A stretch of 49,480 nt of DNA from HXMU1420-2 sp040830545 (lineage in GTDB: Bacteria > Pseudomonadota > Alphaproteobacteria > Rhodobacterales > Rhodobacteraceae). Positions 38,180-47,208 of the stretch are shown here, piece after piece. The DNA lies in contig JBFOMB010000199.1 of NCBI GenBank assembly GCA_040830545.1, positions 1 to 49,480 of the forward strand, in the 5' to 3' direction. Positions within the stretch are counted from its first letter, which is position 1; each line of letters begins with the position of its first letter. The notes under the pieces are model-generated. The model worked only from the letters and a program-made list of their open reading frames with translations, did no database searches and was not told where the DNA came from. A program made the translations under genes and the position numbers.

Positions 38180-39844
38180 ATGGCCCGGGCGGATACAATC
38201 ATCGAAAATGGGCGCGTCCTGACGATGGACCCGGACAATCCCCGGGCCGAAGCCCTGGCAATTGCAGGGGATCGTATTCTGGCCGTTGGAACGCGGGCTG
38301 AAATACACGACCTGGTCGGACCCCACACACGGGTCATTGACGCGCAGAGCGGCACGGTTTTGCCGGGTCTGACCGAGGCGCACCTGCACCTGTTCATCGG
38401 GGCCTTTGGCCTGCGCCTGTTGCAATTGGATGGCGTTCAGGGCCTGCCCGATCTGCGCGATGCTCTGCGCACATATGCTGCGGATAACCCGGACGAAGCG
38501 TTGCTGATCTGCAAGCAAGCAGACTACAACCTGTTCGGAAACGGCGTCGCCACAACGCGGCACATGCTGGACGAAGCGTTGGTCGACCGGCCTGCGATCT
38601 TCATTGCGGGGGATCACCACACGGCCTGGGCCAATACAATTGCGCTGGACCGTGCGGGCATCCTGCACGGGCACGACACCCCAACCGGCAGCGAGGTTGT
38701 GATGGGCACCGATGGGTTAGCCTTGGGTGAATTGCGCGAACATGGTGCGTTTGATCCGGTCATGGAGCTACGCTCGTCCGGCGGGCGCGAGTCACTGGGA
38801 CTGGTCGGAGTTGAACCCGAATCCACCCCGACAGAGGCTGAGCGGCAAGAAGACATCGCCGTTCTGAAGGAAGGGCTGCGCCTCTGCGCCTCTTTCGGGT
38901 TCACCAGCCTGCACAACATGGATGGCAATCGTTATCAACTGGATCTGTTGCGCCAGATTGAACGGGACGGCGAGCTGATCTGCCGCACGGACATTCCGTT
39001 CCACCTGACCCCGGAAAAAGACATCTCCACCCTGACCGAGGCGCGGGAGCTACGGGCGGAATTCGCATCGGACCTCCTGAGTGCGCGGCGTGTCAAAATG
39101 TTCATGGACGGTGTTATTGACGGCGCAACAGCGGTGCTGGTTGACGACTATGCCGATACGCCCGGCTGGCGGGGCGACCTGTTGCACAGTCCCGAGCGGT
39201 TTCGGAAGGTCGCAACAGAGGCCGACGCGATGGGGTTCCAGATTGCCGTGCACGCGATCGGAGACGGGGCAGTCCGCAACACGCTGGACGGCTATGAAGC
39301 GGCCCGGCGCACCAACGGCAAGCGGGACTCTCGCCACCGAGTTGAGCACATCGAACTCTTGAACCCGGCCGACCTGCCCCGGTTCGCGGAGTTGGGCGTT
39401 GTTGCGTCAATGCAGCCTTCTCACCCGCCCGGGGCCATGGATTTCCCGCTCCAACCCTGGATCAGCCGGGTTGGGGAACATCGCTGGGCCTGGGCCTTCC
39501 CGTTGAACGACCTGCGCGAACAGGGCACGCCTATCGCCTTTGCCTCGGACTGGCCCGTTGCTGACATAAACCCGATGCGCAGCGTTCAGGCAGCGATGAC
39601 CCGCAAAGCTTGGAAGGAAGAGCACGCGGATCATGCCTCCACTCTGTTCCAGTCCCTGCATGCCTATACGGCGGGTGGGGCCTATGCCGGACATGAAGAT
39701 CATCGGTTGGGTAAGCTGGCTACGGGTCTGTTGGCAGATGTGGTGGTGATGGACCGCGACCTGGAAGCTCTGCCAGTGGCTGAATTGGATCAACCGCGCG
39801 CCGCATTGACCCTGATCGGCGGGCACGTGTCGTGGAGCTTGTGA
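38180..39844 (+). CDS. amidohydrolase (YtcJ-like, amidohydrolase 3)
   Basis: 554-residue metal-dependent hydrolase of the amidohydrolase superfamily. The N-terminal composite-barrel part (IIENGRVLTMDPDNP) leads to the HLH metal motif in TEAHLHLFIGAF; later metal ligands appear as AVHAIGDGAVRN and RHRVEHIELL, and the catalytic aspartate in FASDWPVADINPM. Substrates of YtcJ-like proteins are mostly unknown amides or N-formyl compounds. ATG with a GGAG site upstream. It lies downstream of tetR on the same strand but with a 145-base gap, so it may not belong to that regulon. Confidence 0.88.
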   Translation: MARADTIIENGRVLTMDPDNPRAEALAIAGDRILAVGTRAEIHDLVGPHTRVIDAQSGTVLPGLTEAHLHLFIGAFGLRLLQLDGVQGLPDLRDALRTYAADNPDEALLICKQADYNLFGNGVATTRHMLDEALVDRPAIFIAGDHHTAWANTIALDRAGILHGHDTPTGSEVVMGTDGLALGELREHGAFDPVMELRSSGGRESLGLVGVEPESTPTEAERQEDIAVLKEGLRLCASFGFTSLHNMDGNRYQLDLLRQIERDGELICRTDIPFHLTPEKDISTLTEARELRAEFASDLLSARRVKMFMDGVIDGATAVLVDDYADTPGWRGDLLHSPERFRKVATEADAMGFQIAVHAIGDGAVRNTLDGYEAARRTNGKRDSRHRVEHIELLNPADLPRFAELGVVASMQPSHPPGAMDFPLQPWISRVGEHRWAWAFPLNDLREQGTPIAFASDWPVADINPMRSVQAAMTRKAWKEEHADHASTLFQSLHAYTAGGAYAGHEDHRLGKLATGLLADVVVMDRDLEALPVAELDQPRAALTLIGGHVSWSL

Positions 39845-39860
39845 GCTATCGTGACGCGCT

Positions 39861-39875
39861 CCGGACTTGATCCGG
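39861..39875. repeat. single palindromic copy of the GGACTTGATCC-type repeat
   Basis: CCGGACTTGATCCGG is a self-complementary unit (CCGGA-N5-TCCGG) just after the amidohydrolase stop. The same unit forms the core of both arms of the long hairpin 37 bases further on, so three copies lie within 130 bases. Such palindromes are widespread in alphaproteobacterial intergenic DNA. Confidence 0.7.
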
Positions 39876-39911
39876 TTTTACGAATCAAGACGCTCCGACA
39901 TTCTCACACGA

Positions 39912-39988
39912 CACCGCAGCCCCGGACTTGATCCGGAGCCTCATCGGTGTTTGGTCCGAGGCCCCGGATCAAGTCCGGGGCTGCGGTG
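39912..39988. repeat. 77-base hairpin with perfect 25-bp arms (REP-like element)
   Basis: Positions 39912-39936 and 39964-39988 are exact reverse complements over 25 bases, with CCGGACTTGATCCGG at the core; after a single mispair the stem continues for 5 more pairs (GCCTC/GAGGC). It fills the gap between two convergent genes and could end transcription from both sides, but no T-run follows. It belongs by sequence to the repeated palindromes known in alphaproteobacteria. The remaining bases of the gap hold nothing else recognised. Confidence 0.85.
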
Positions 39989-40008
39989 GCGCTAGTGACG
40001 GATAGGTA

Positions 40009-42588
40009 TCAGAACCGGTCCAGCAGGCGGCGCAAATAGTCGAGTTCACCGCGCGGGCGCTCACTCTCCCCCGACCGGCGGCGGATTTCGTCCAGCAGTT
40101 CCCGCGCTCGGCGATAGACGTCTTCGCCCTGCAACAGGTTTTCATCCGTGCCCAATGTGCCCTGCGATCCGGTGTTCCGGCCCAGCGGGTCACGGTTTTC
40201 AGCTTGCATGTCCCCGGTTTCGCTGCCCTGGCCCTGCTGGCCCTGGCTTTCCTGTGCCATCGCTTCGCCCAGCGAGCGCATCCCGTCACGCAGCGCGTCC
40301 ATAACCTCGGACTGGCGATCAATCGCCCCGGCATAATCGTTTTCGCGCAGGGCCTCTTCGGCCCCTTCCATCGCACGTCCGGCCCGGTCCAGCGCCTCGC
40401 GCGCCGCGCGGCCGGCCTCTCCGCCCATGCCCGGCAAAGCCTCCTGCTGACGGCGCAACTGATCGCGCAGAGCCTGCTGACGGTCGGCCAAAGACCCCTG
40501 CCCGTCTTCGCCCGAGGGATCACCGGCCTGGTCGCCCTGCCCCTGGCCCTGACCGCCCTGGCCCGTGTGACTTTGGCCCCGGCCTTCGCCGCCATCCCGG
40601 CCTTCATTGCCCTGGCTCTCACCCGCCTGCGCGCCTGGATTGAATTGTTCCTGCAAGTCGCGAAACGCCTGATCGCTGAGGCCCTGCTGTTCGCGCAGCG
40701 TGTCTGCCAGCCCTTCCATGGCCTGCTGGCCTTCGGACTGACCGCCACCCTGGCCTTGCGTAACTTGCATATTTTCCATCATCTGCTGTAGCTCGTCCAG
40801 CGCCTGCTGCGCCTCGGCCATACGGCCCTGCTCCATCAGTTCCTGGATGCGGTCCATCATTTCCTGCAGGTCGTTCTGGGTCATCTGCATGGCATCGCCC
40901 TGCTGCTGTTCCCCCGGCTGCTGGTTCTGCTGATCACCATTCTGCTGCGCCTGACGGCTGAGCTGGCGGATATAGTCGTTGGTCGCCTCGCGCAGTTCCT
41001 GCATCAGGTCAGCGATTTCCTCGTCGCTCGCGCCATCCTTCATGGCTTGCGTCAAACGCTCTTGCGCGCGGCGCAGACGTTCCAGCGCGTCGCTCAGGTC
41101 GCCCTCTTCCAGCAACAGCGCCAGATCCCACAGCGCTTGCGCAATCTCTTCCTGCTGTTCCGTCTTCAGGCCGTACTCCGCCATCGCTTCCAGCCGCCGC
41201 AATGTGAAGCGCAGGCGCAAATAGGCGGTTTCCGAGCGGAATACACCATCCGGGCGATGGGACACGGCACGCAGCACCTGGCTGACACGCTTTGCGTTGG
41301 CGCGGGACCACAAAAGATCACGGCGCTGTTCGATCACACTGGCCGCAAGCGGGTCAAAGAACCGACGCGCGGGCAATTCAGTTGCAAAAGGATCAGACGT
41401 GGTGGTCTGCCCGGCGGCATCTTCAACCTCAAACGTGATCGTGACCGGCAGATGGGCCCAGGGATGGTCCGAGAAATCTTCGATAAAGGTCTCGGTAAAC
41501 TCGCGACGGTCGCCCGAGAAAGGCAACGGCAGGGGCAGTTCGATCCCTTCTCGCGGCTCGGGTTCAACCTGCAAGCCAAAGCGGCGGTCCGTGTTCGGTA
41601 GGTCCAGCGCGATCCGAACCGTGCCCCCAACCACACCATAGTCATCGGTGGCCATGAACGGCAGGTTCATTTCACCGGTGGCTTCTGACGTCGCTTCGCC
41701 CGCGACTGCAATATGCGGCGGCTGATCCGGTTGCAGCGCGACGGTCCAGCTTTGCCCGCCCGTGCCGTCAATCCTTAACTCGCCATCCTGCGCGGCCACA
41801 AAATCCTGCGCCTGATCGGTGGCCGGGGGCACCTCCCCTGTGCGACCGGAAATCGTTTCCGACAGGCTCAGCGCGCCGACGGGACCATAGAAGCGCAATG
41901 TGATTTGACTGTTCTTCGGGATTTCCAGCGTGGGTCCGTCAATGTCCGCCAGATACAACGTCGGCAGACCGGTATAACGCGGCGGCTCTACCCAGCCTTC
42001 CCAACTGGCCGTTTCCGTCGGCAGGGCCACGCCCGGCGCCATTTCCGCAATCGAATTCACCCGCAAGACCGAACCGAACATCAACGCGGTCGCCAGTGCC
42101 AGAACCGCCACATAGCGCAGCGCAAACGGATCGCGACGTGCCAGTTTCAGGTCCGGCTGCGGCGCGCGCGCGGCAGCGGCGCGGTCAGCCATGCGTTTCT
42201 GGTGGGCGAGCCAGACAGCTTCGGATGCAGAATCCCCGCTGCCAACAATCTGATCATCCAGCAGGGCCTGGATCGGGCGACCTTTCAGGGTGCCGTCCAA
42301 ACGCACCAGCGCCTCGTCCACCGATGGCCACGCAAACCTGCGCGCGCCATACCACAGGGCTGCGACCGCGCTCAGCAGGGCCACAACCCCGCCGGTCCAA
42401 ACCAATTCGACGGGCAGGACATCATGCACGCCCAGCATCAAGGCGGACAGCGCCAGCATCACGACGGTAAATAGGGGCCAGAATGCACGCAGCAACTGTT
42501 CGGCAAACATACCCAACCGGGTCAGCATCAACGGGATGCGAATTGACCGAAGAATGTCGCGTTCACCGGGTCCGGTTTGGTTGGGCAT
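40009..42588 (-). CDS. TIGR02302/DUF4175 family membrane protein
   Basis: 859 residues. Transmembrane segments lie near 32-52 and 58-78 and another near 160-180; a beta-rich periplasmic region (WVEPPRYTGLPTLYLADIDGP) follows at about 190-440. From about 530 the chain becomes charged coiled coil and then very rich in Q, G, E and M (QQNGDQQNQQPGEQQQG), ending in a helical segment with RRLLDRF. The family is restricted mostly to alphaproteobacteria; the function is unknown, with an envelope role inferred. GAGAGGG lies before the ATG. It starts 34 bases after the lysA stop, in the order common to Rhodobacteraceae. Confidence 0.87.
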   Translation of the reverse strand: MPNQTGPGERDILRSIRIPLMLTRLGMFAEQLLRAFWPLFTVVMLALSALMLGVHDVLPVELVWTGGVVALLSAVAALWYGARRFAWPSVDEALVRLDGTLKGRPIQALLDDQIVGSGDSASEAVWLAHQKRMADRAAAARAPQPDLKLARRDPFALRYVAVLALATALMFGSVLRVNSIAEMAPGVALPTETASWEGWVEPPRYTGLPTLYLADIDGPTLEIPKNSQITLRFYGPVGALSLSETISGRTGEVPPATDQAQDFVAAQDGELRIDGTGGQSWTVALQPDQPPHIAVAGEATSEATGEMNLPFMATDDYGVVGGTVRIALDLPNTDRRFGLQVEPEPREGIELPLPLPFSGDRREFTETFIEDFSDHPWAHLPVTITFEVEDAAGQTTTSDPFATELPARRFFDPLAASVIEQRRDLLWSRANAKRVSQVLRAVSHRPDGVFRSETAYLRLRFTLRRLEAMAEYGLKTEQQEEIAQALWDLALLLEEGDLSDALERLRRAQERLTQAMKDGASDEEIADLMQELREATNDYIRQLSRQAQQNGDQQNQQPGEQQQGDAMQMTQNDLQEMMDRIQELMEQGRMAEAQQALDELQQMMENMQVTQGQGGGQSEGQQAMEGLADTLREQQGLSDQAFRDLQEQFNPGAQAGESQGNEGRDGGEGRGQSHTGQGGQGQGQGDQAGDPSGEDGQGSLADRQQALRDQLRRQQEALPGMGGEAGRAAREALDRAGRAMEGAEEALRENDYAGAIDRQSEVMDALRDGMRSLGEAMAQESQGQQGQGSETGDMQAENRDPLGRNTGSQGTLGTDENLLQGEDVYRRARELLDEIRRRSGESERPRGELDYLRRLLDRF

Positions 42589-42622
42589 CACCCTCTCCAC
42601 ATTGCGCTGAGGCGACTATGCC

Positions 42623-43888
42623 TCAGAGCCATGTAGGAATGGTATCCCGATTCAGCATTTCGTCAAAGGTCGGGCGTGCGCGAATAACTGCAAATTGATC
42701 CCCGTTCACCAGAACCTCGGGCACCAGCGGGCGACTGTTGTATTCGCTGGCCATCACCGCGCCATAGGCCCCAGCGCTGCGGAAGGCGATCAGGTCACCC
42801 GCCCGCGCCGCTGGCATAACGCGCTGTTTGGCAAAGGTATCACCGCTTTCACAGACCGGGCCGACGATATCATAGGTGGCCGGGTCGGTGCCCGGCGTCG
42901 GTTCGATCACCGGTACGATGTCGTGATGAGCGTCATACATCGCAGGACGCACCAGATCGTTCATTGCGCCGTCCAGAATAAGGAAATCGCGCCCTTCGCC
43001 GTTTTTCACGAAAATCACCGAAGTGACCAGCAAACCGGCATTTCCGGCGATCAAACGGCCCGGTTCGATCTCAATCTCGCAGTTCAGGTGCCCAACTGTG
43101 CGTTTGATCAGCGCGCCGAACTCGGACGGCAGCGGCGGCGCCTCGTTCGAGCGGGTGTAGGGAATGCCCAAGCCCCCGCCCAGATCCAGACGGCGAATGT
43201 CATGCCCGTCCGCACGCAGGGTCTGGGTCAGTTCAGCCACCAGATTGTAGGCAGTCTCGTAAGGTTCCAGGTCCGTGATCTGGCTGCCGATATGGACGTC
43301 GATCCCGATCACCTCGATCCCGGGCAGAGCAGCGGCGCGGGCATAGACCTCACGCGCGCGAGCGATAGGAATACCAAACTTGTTTTCGGATTTCCCGGTG
43401 GAAATTTTCTCGTGCGTCTTGGCATCCACATCCGGATTCACACGGATCGTGATCGGCGCGATCTTGCCCATCCCGGAGGCAACAGCACTGAGCTGCTCCA
43501 GCTCGGGTTCGGATTCCACGTTGAACTGGCGAATCCCACCGGCCAGCGCGGTGCGCATTTCCCGGACGGTTTTGCCCACGCCCGAGAACACGATCCGCTC
43601 GCCCGGGACACCGGCGGCACGGGCCCGCAGATATTCGCCTTCGCTGACCACATCCATGCCCGCCCCGGCGTCCCCCAGCGTTTTGACGATGGCCTGGTTG
43701 GAGGCGGCCTTCATCGCGTAACAGACCAGGTGATCGGTGTCGTCCAGCGCATCGTCGAACAGACGGTAGTGCCGCAACAACGTTGCCGTTGAATAGACAT
43801 AGAACGGCGTGCCCACACTGGCCGCAATTTCAGAGAGCGGGACATCCTCGGCGTGGAGCGCGCCGTTTTTGTACAGAAAATGATCCAT
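42623..43888 (-). CDS. lysA: diaminopimelate decarboxylase LysA
   Basis: 421-residue fold type III PLP enzyme that decarboxylates meso-diaminopimelate to lysine. The PLP lysine is K60 (CYAMKAASNQ). DVVSEGEYLRA, GIDVHIGSQI and the glycine-rich LDLGGGLGIPY form the PLP-phosphate-binding barrel, and the catalytic cysteine is in VGPVCESGDTFAKQR. C-terminal ESHDFL-like ends are replaced by MLNRDTIPTWL, as usual. It is followed by DUF4175 and likely co-transcribed with it. Confidence 0.96.
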   Translation of the reverse strand: MDHFLYKNGALHAEDVPLSEIAASVGTPFYVYSTATLLRHYRLFDDALDDTDHLVCYAMKAASNQAIVKTLGDAGAGMDVVSEGEYLRARAAGVPGERIVFSGVGKTVREMRTALAGGIRQFNVESEPELEQLSAVASGMGKIAPITIRVNPDVDAKTHEKISTGKSENKFGIPIARAREVYARAAALPGIEVIGIDVHIGSQITDLEPYETAYNLVAELTQTLRADGHDIRRLDLGGGLGIPYTRSNEAPPLPSEFGALIKRTVGHLNCEIEIEPGRLIAGNAGLLVTSVIFVKNGEGRDFLILDGAMNDLVRPAMYDAHHDIVPVIEPTPGTDPATYDIVGPVCESGDTFAKQRVMPAARAGDLIAFRSAGAYGAVMASEYNSRPLVPEVLVNGDQFAVIRARPTFDEMLNRDTIPTWL

Positions 43889-43982
43889 GCCGCGCGCTTA
43901 GGGGATTTGGTGCGCGGGATCAACGGGGGATGGTGAGGTCAGCGATCGTTGAAACCGCCCTGCCCGAAAGGCACCAAATGAA

Positions 43983-44009
43983 AAAGCCGCCCGGTATGCG
44001 GGCGGCTTT
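43983..44009 (-). terminator. rho-independent terminator of rpsD
   Basis: AAAGCCGCCCG (43983-43993) and CGGGCGGCTTT (43999-44009) form an 11-bp stem with a 5-base loop; on the - strand it is followed by five T. It lies 26 bases past the rpsD stop. The + strand tail is not T-rich, so it acts for rpsD. Confidence 0.9.
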
Positions 44010-44034
44010 GAAAATTCGAACAGCCAGAACCGGA

Positions 44035-44655
44035 TCAGTTCTTGGCGTAGAATTCGACGACCAGGTTCGGTTCCATGATCACCGGGTACGGCACGTCGCC
44101 CAGGCTGGGCGTGCGCACGAAGGTCGCGGTCATCTTGGAGTGGTCGGCTTCGATGTAGTCCGGCACGTCACGCTCGGGCAGCTGCGTGGCCTCCAGCAGA
44201 ACGGCCATTTGCTTGGACCGGTCGCGGACCTCGATCACGTCACCTTCCTTCACGCGGTAGGACGGGATGTTCACGATCTTGCCGTTCACGCGCACATGCT
44301 TGTGGTTCACGAACTGACGGGCAGCAAACACGGTCGGCACGAACTTGGCGCGATACACAACCGCGTCCAGACGGCGTTCCAGCAGACCGATCAGATTTTC
44401 ACCGGTGTCGCCCTTGACCCGTTCCGCTTCGGCATAAATGCGGCGGAACTGCTTTTCGGTCATGTCGCCGTAGTAGCCCTTGAGCTTCTGCTTGGCGCGC
44501 AGCTGGATACCGAAGTCGGACAGTTTGCCCTTGCGGCGCTGGCCGTGCTGGCCGGGGCCATATTCGCGGCGGTTCACAGGGGACTTCGGACGACCCCAGA
44601 TGTTTTCGCCCATGCGGCGGTCGATTTTGTACTTGGCAGACGTGCGTTTGGTCAC
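44035..44655 (-). CDS. rpsD: 30S ribosomal protein S4
   Basis: 206 residues, standard S4 length. It binds the 5' domain of 16S rRNA early in 30S assembly. TKRTSAKYKIDRRMGENIWG at the start and the S4 RNA-binding domain FARQ/FVNHKHVRVNGKIVNIPSYRV in the middle are characteristic. The start is GTG (complement of 44653-44655) with AAGGAGA just upstream; a longer frame to 44748 is leader. Here rpsD stands alone rather than in the alpha ribosomal operon, as is usual in alphaproteobacteria, and has its own promoter and terminator. Confidence 0.98.
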   Translation of the reverse strand: MTKRTSAKYKIDRRMGENIWGRPKSPVNRREYGPGQHGQRRKGKLSDFGIQLRAKQKLKGYYGDMTEKQFRRIYAEAERVKGDTGENLIGLLERRLDAVVYRAKFVPTVFAARQFVNHKHVRVNGKIVNIPSYRVKEGDVIEVRDRSKQMAVLLEATQLPERDVPDYIEADHSKMTATFVRTPSLGDVPYPVIMEPNLVVEFYAKN

Positions 44656-44761
44656 GGCTGATCTCCTTCGTTCAGGTTTCGAAGGGCGTTGTCCTCTGTC
44701 CGGGTTTGACCGAACCGACAGGAATCCCCTTGCGGGGGCCACCAACACCAGTGAAGGCGCG

Positions 44762-44789
44762 CTTATAGCCAGCGGGGAACCGGAGTCAA
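44762..44789 (-). promoter_or_regulatory. sigma-70-type promoter of rpsD
   Basis: On the - strand TTGACT (44784-44789), a 16-base spacer and TATAAG (44762-44767) form a good housekeeping promoter, placing the RNA start near 44755 and giving a leader of about 100 bases. The leader contains CCCC-GCAA-GGGG, a short stem closed by a GNRA tetraloop, and a CTGTC/GACAG stem around a smaller GGTT/AACC one, before the GTG start. Confidence 0.7.
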
Positions 44790-44814
44790 CTGCAAAACGG
44801 GGTGTGTGCAGGGT

Positions 44815-46041
44815 ATGGATTTGATATATGAATTTTCAAGAAATCCAACGCGAGCCGCTGCCATGAGACCAACGATTGAGGACATTGACCTATACTCCGA
44901 CGCCATGATCGAATCCCCATGGGACGGGTACGCGCGCATCCGCGATACGGCATCAGCGGTCTGGTTGCCGCAGAACAATATGTGGGCGGCAGGGCGATAT
45001 GCAGATGTGCGGGCGATCCTGGCGGATCACGACGGGTTCATCTCCAGCAAGGGTGTGTCCGGCAATGACCTGACCAACAGCACTTCGCAGGGCAATACAC
45101 TGGTGTCCGACCCACCCGACCACACGCTGCGACGGGGTGTCATCAGCCGCCCGCTACACCCGCGCGCGTTGCGGGACATCCAGCCCCGGATCGAGGCTGA
45201 GGCAAACCGGTTGATCGAGGACCTGCTAAGCCGGGACAGCTTTGACGCCATGACCGATCTGGCGCAGCACCTGCCGCTGACCATCGTGTCCGATTTGGTC
45301 GGGATACCCGAAGCGGGCCGCACGCGGATGCTGGATTGGGCGGCGGCGACCTTTGACGCCATCGGCGGCGACAATGCCCGTACAGATGCGGCACGTCCGC
45401 GCCTGGCCGAGATGCGGGCGTTCATGACATCCCCCGAAACCCAAGCTGCGCTGAAGCCCGGCGGCTGGGCCGCGCAACTGTTTCAGGCCGCAGACGCTGG
45501 CGAGGTTGATCCGGCACTCTGCCCCACACTCATGCGCGACTATCTGGGCCCCAGTCTGGACACCACGATTTTCGCCACCGGCCACATCGTTCGGCGGCTC
45601 GCCGAAACGCCCGGTGCGTGGGACCGCCTGCGCGCCGAACCGCGGTTGATCGGTAACGCGATCAACGAGGCCGTGCGGGTCGACTCGCCCATCCGCACCT
45701 TCACCCGTGTCGCTGCGCGGGACATTGTCGTTGGAGATGTTCCCCTGTCCGCCGGCGACCGCATCGCCGTGCTATACGCGTCGGGCAACCGTGACCCCCG
45801 GCATTGGGACAATCCGGACGTCTACGATCTGGATCGCAATGCGAACACACATCTGGGCTTTGGCCACGGCATCCACGCCTGTGTCGGCATGCAACTGGCC
45901 CGTCTGGAAATGCGCGCACTGCTGGAGGCGATGATCGCTCGTGTCGCGACAATCGAAACCGGGACACCAGTGCAGGCCATAAACAATGTTTTGTACGGTT
46001 TCGAAGCCCTGCCCGCCCGGTTCATCCCGGACGGCCAGTAA
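44815..46041 (+). CDS. cytochrome P450
   Basis: 408-residue soluble bacterial P450. The heme-ligand loop is FGHGIHACVGMQLARLE (thiolate cysteine in HACVG), the K-helix region shows NEAVRVDSPIRTFTRVA (with the E-x2-R pattern), and the oxygen-binding I-helix is LGPSLDTTIFA, with the acid-threonine pair DTT. No membrane anchor, so a cytoplasmic enzyme needing ferredoxin and reductase from elsewhere in the genome. ATG at 44815 has CAGGG upstream; a later ATG at 44863 (MRPTIEDID) is also plausible. Substrate unknown. No redox partner gene is adjacent. Confidence 0.9.
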   Translation: MDLIYEFSRNPTRAAAMRPTIEDIDLYSDAMIESPWDGYARIRDTASAVWLPQNNMWAAGRYADVRAILADHDGFISSKGVSGNDLTNSTSQGNTLVSDPPDHTLRRGVISRPLHPRALRDIQPRIEAEANRLIEDLLSRDSFDAMTDLAQHLPLTIVSDLVGIPEAGRTRMLDWAAATFDAIGGDNARTDAARPRLAEMRAFMTSPETQAALKPGGWAAQLFQAADAGEVDPALCPTLMRDYLGPSLDTTIFATGHIVRRLAETPGAWDRLRAEPRLIGNAINEAVRVDSPIRTFTRVAARDIVVGDVPLSAGDRIAVLYASGNRDPRHWDNPDVYDLDRNANTHLGFGHGIHACVGMQLARLEMRALLEAMIARVATIETGTPVQAINNVLYGFEALPARFIPDGQ

Positions 46042-46050
46042 GATTCGCGC

Positions 46051-47115
46051 TCAGGCCGCTTCGTGCATCAGAATAGCGGCCTCGCTGTCGCTTAAATTGC
46101 GACGTGCGAAACTGCCGTATATGTGAGGATCACGGTCAATATCCGGGTAGAGCGCAGACAACCGCACCTGATCCGCCGGGCTGAGTTCTTCCAGACTGGC
46201 GTTCGCCGGGTGGAAGCTTTCGGTTTCTACACCATTGGCCCAGATGATATTATGTCCCGCCAGCAGCAGGTGGATATAGGTCACTTCGCGCACGGCCAGA
46301 TCGGCATGAATCGTGTCGCCGTTGATCAGGCGAGAGGCCGAAACCAAAACCTCCGACGTATTGAACAAGGCCCGCGCCGCCGGTCCCCGCACCAACATTC
46401 GGTGTTCGGGTGAAACCAGCATCGACTGATCTGGGCGTTCGATTCCCAATGCACCTGCATTGATACGGATCGGACGCAGCCCCGGATTGACAAACATCCG
46501 CGCGCCCGTGATCCGGCGCCGACCAATCCACGCAATCTGTTGACGACCGTTGTCCCGCGTCTGGACATAGTCGCCCTCACACAAATCCTCGATCCGTATT
46601 GGACCTTCGGGTGTCGAAATCCGCGTGCCTGGCGTGAAACATATCACTCCGCTGTCGCCAGATGTCTTACCCTGTCGCGACATGCGGTCCAGCGTGACAT
46701 GCACGACCCACAGATCCGTGTCCCGTGGCGGCATACTGTCCAGAAACATCAACAAGGGCCGGGTGCCCGGCCCGACTTCGATCACAGTGACAGTGTAGCT
46801 GCGGATACCGTCCGTCACGACGAAATGACTGTCCATCAAAGGATCTTCCGGCGTGGTGCTTTGCACCTCGGGCTCGCCCTCCATAGCGGCCCCAACCAAA
46901 CGCCGCACACTGCGCGCGGCACGTTTTCTTAGTCCTGCGTCCCCATCCGCCTGGTCCAACTGCAACAGACCCGGAGGTCCATCTACCCTGACGACGTCGC
47001 CTGTCCAGGTCCAAGCTGCCCCAACCGTCAACGCGTCAAAAGCAGCGGACCGGAGCCCGTCGAGATATGTTTGTGACCAGGAGATAACGAACGTGCCATT
47101 AAAGCCCGCTGTCAT
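46051..47115 (-). CDS. Hint (hedgehog/intein-like) domain protein
   Basis: 354 residues. An N-terminal region of about 150 residues of unknown fold precedes a Hint_2-type domain beginning ICFTPGTRISTPEGPIRIED, with the conserved catalytic cysteine, EGDYVQTRDNG, and VSPEHRMLV (histidine of block B). GHNIIWANGVETESFHPAN is the usual alphaproteobacterial Hint motif near the end. The intein C-terminal HN splice junction is absent, so cleavage or autoprocessing, not splicing, is expected if it is active. No RTX repeats accompany it. It is convergent with the P450 gene and upstream of nothing obvious; role unknown. Confidence 0.85.
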   Translation of the reverse strand: MTAGFNGTFVISWSQTYLDGLRSAAFDALTVGAAWTWTGDVVRVDGPPGLLQLDQADGDAGLRKRAARSVRRLVGAAMEGEPEVQSTTPEDPLMDSHFVVTDGIRSYTVTVIEVGPGTRPLLMFLDSMPPRDTDLWVVHVTLDRMSRQGKTSGDSGVICFTPGTRISTPEGPIRIEDLCEGDYVQTRDNGRQQIAWIGRRRITGARMFVNPGLRPIRINAGALGIERPDQSMLVSPEHRMLVRGPAARALFNTSEVLVSASRLINGDTIHADLAVREVTYIHLLLAGHNIIWANGVETESFHPANASLEELSPADQVRLSALYPDIDRDPHIYGSFARRNLSDSEAAILMHEAA

Positions 47116-47150
47116 CTACCTATTGCCTGCCTCGTTTTTTTATTGTGGCC

Positions 47151-47182
47151 AACTTAGCAAAGGCGATTCGCCCTGTTAAGTT
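47151..47182. promoter_or_regulatory. dyad in the gap between the Hint gene and lpxR-like gene
   Basis: AACTTA (47151-47156) and TAAGTT (47177-47182) flank a smaller GGCG-ATT-CGCC stem. The dyad lies 36-67 bases upstream of the Hint gene start in AT-rich DNA, so a promoter-region operator is as likely as a transcript end of the upstream gene; no T-run follows on the - strand. Structure seen, role inferred. Confidence 0.3.
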
Positions 47183-47208
47183 CTTTGTCAATTCACAATT
47201 TTTTATTT

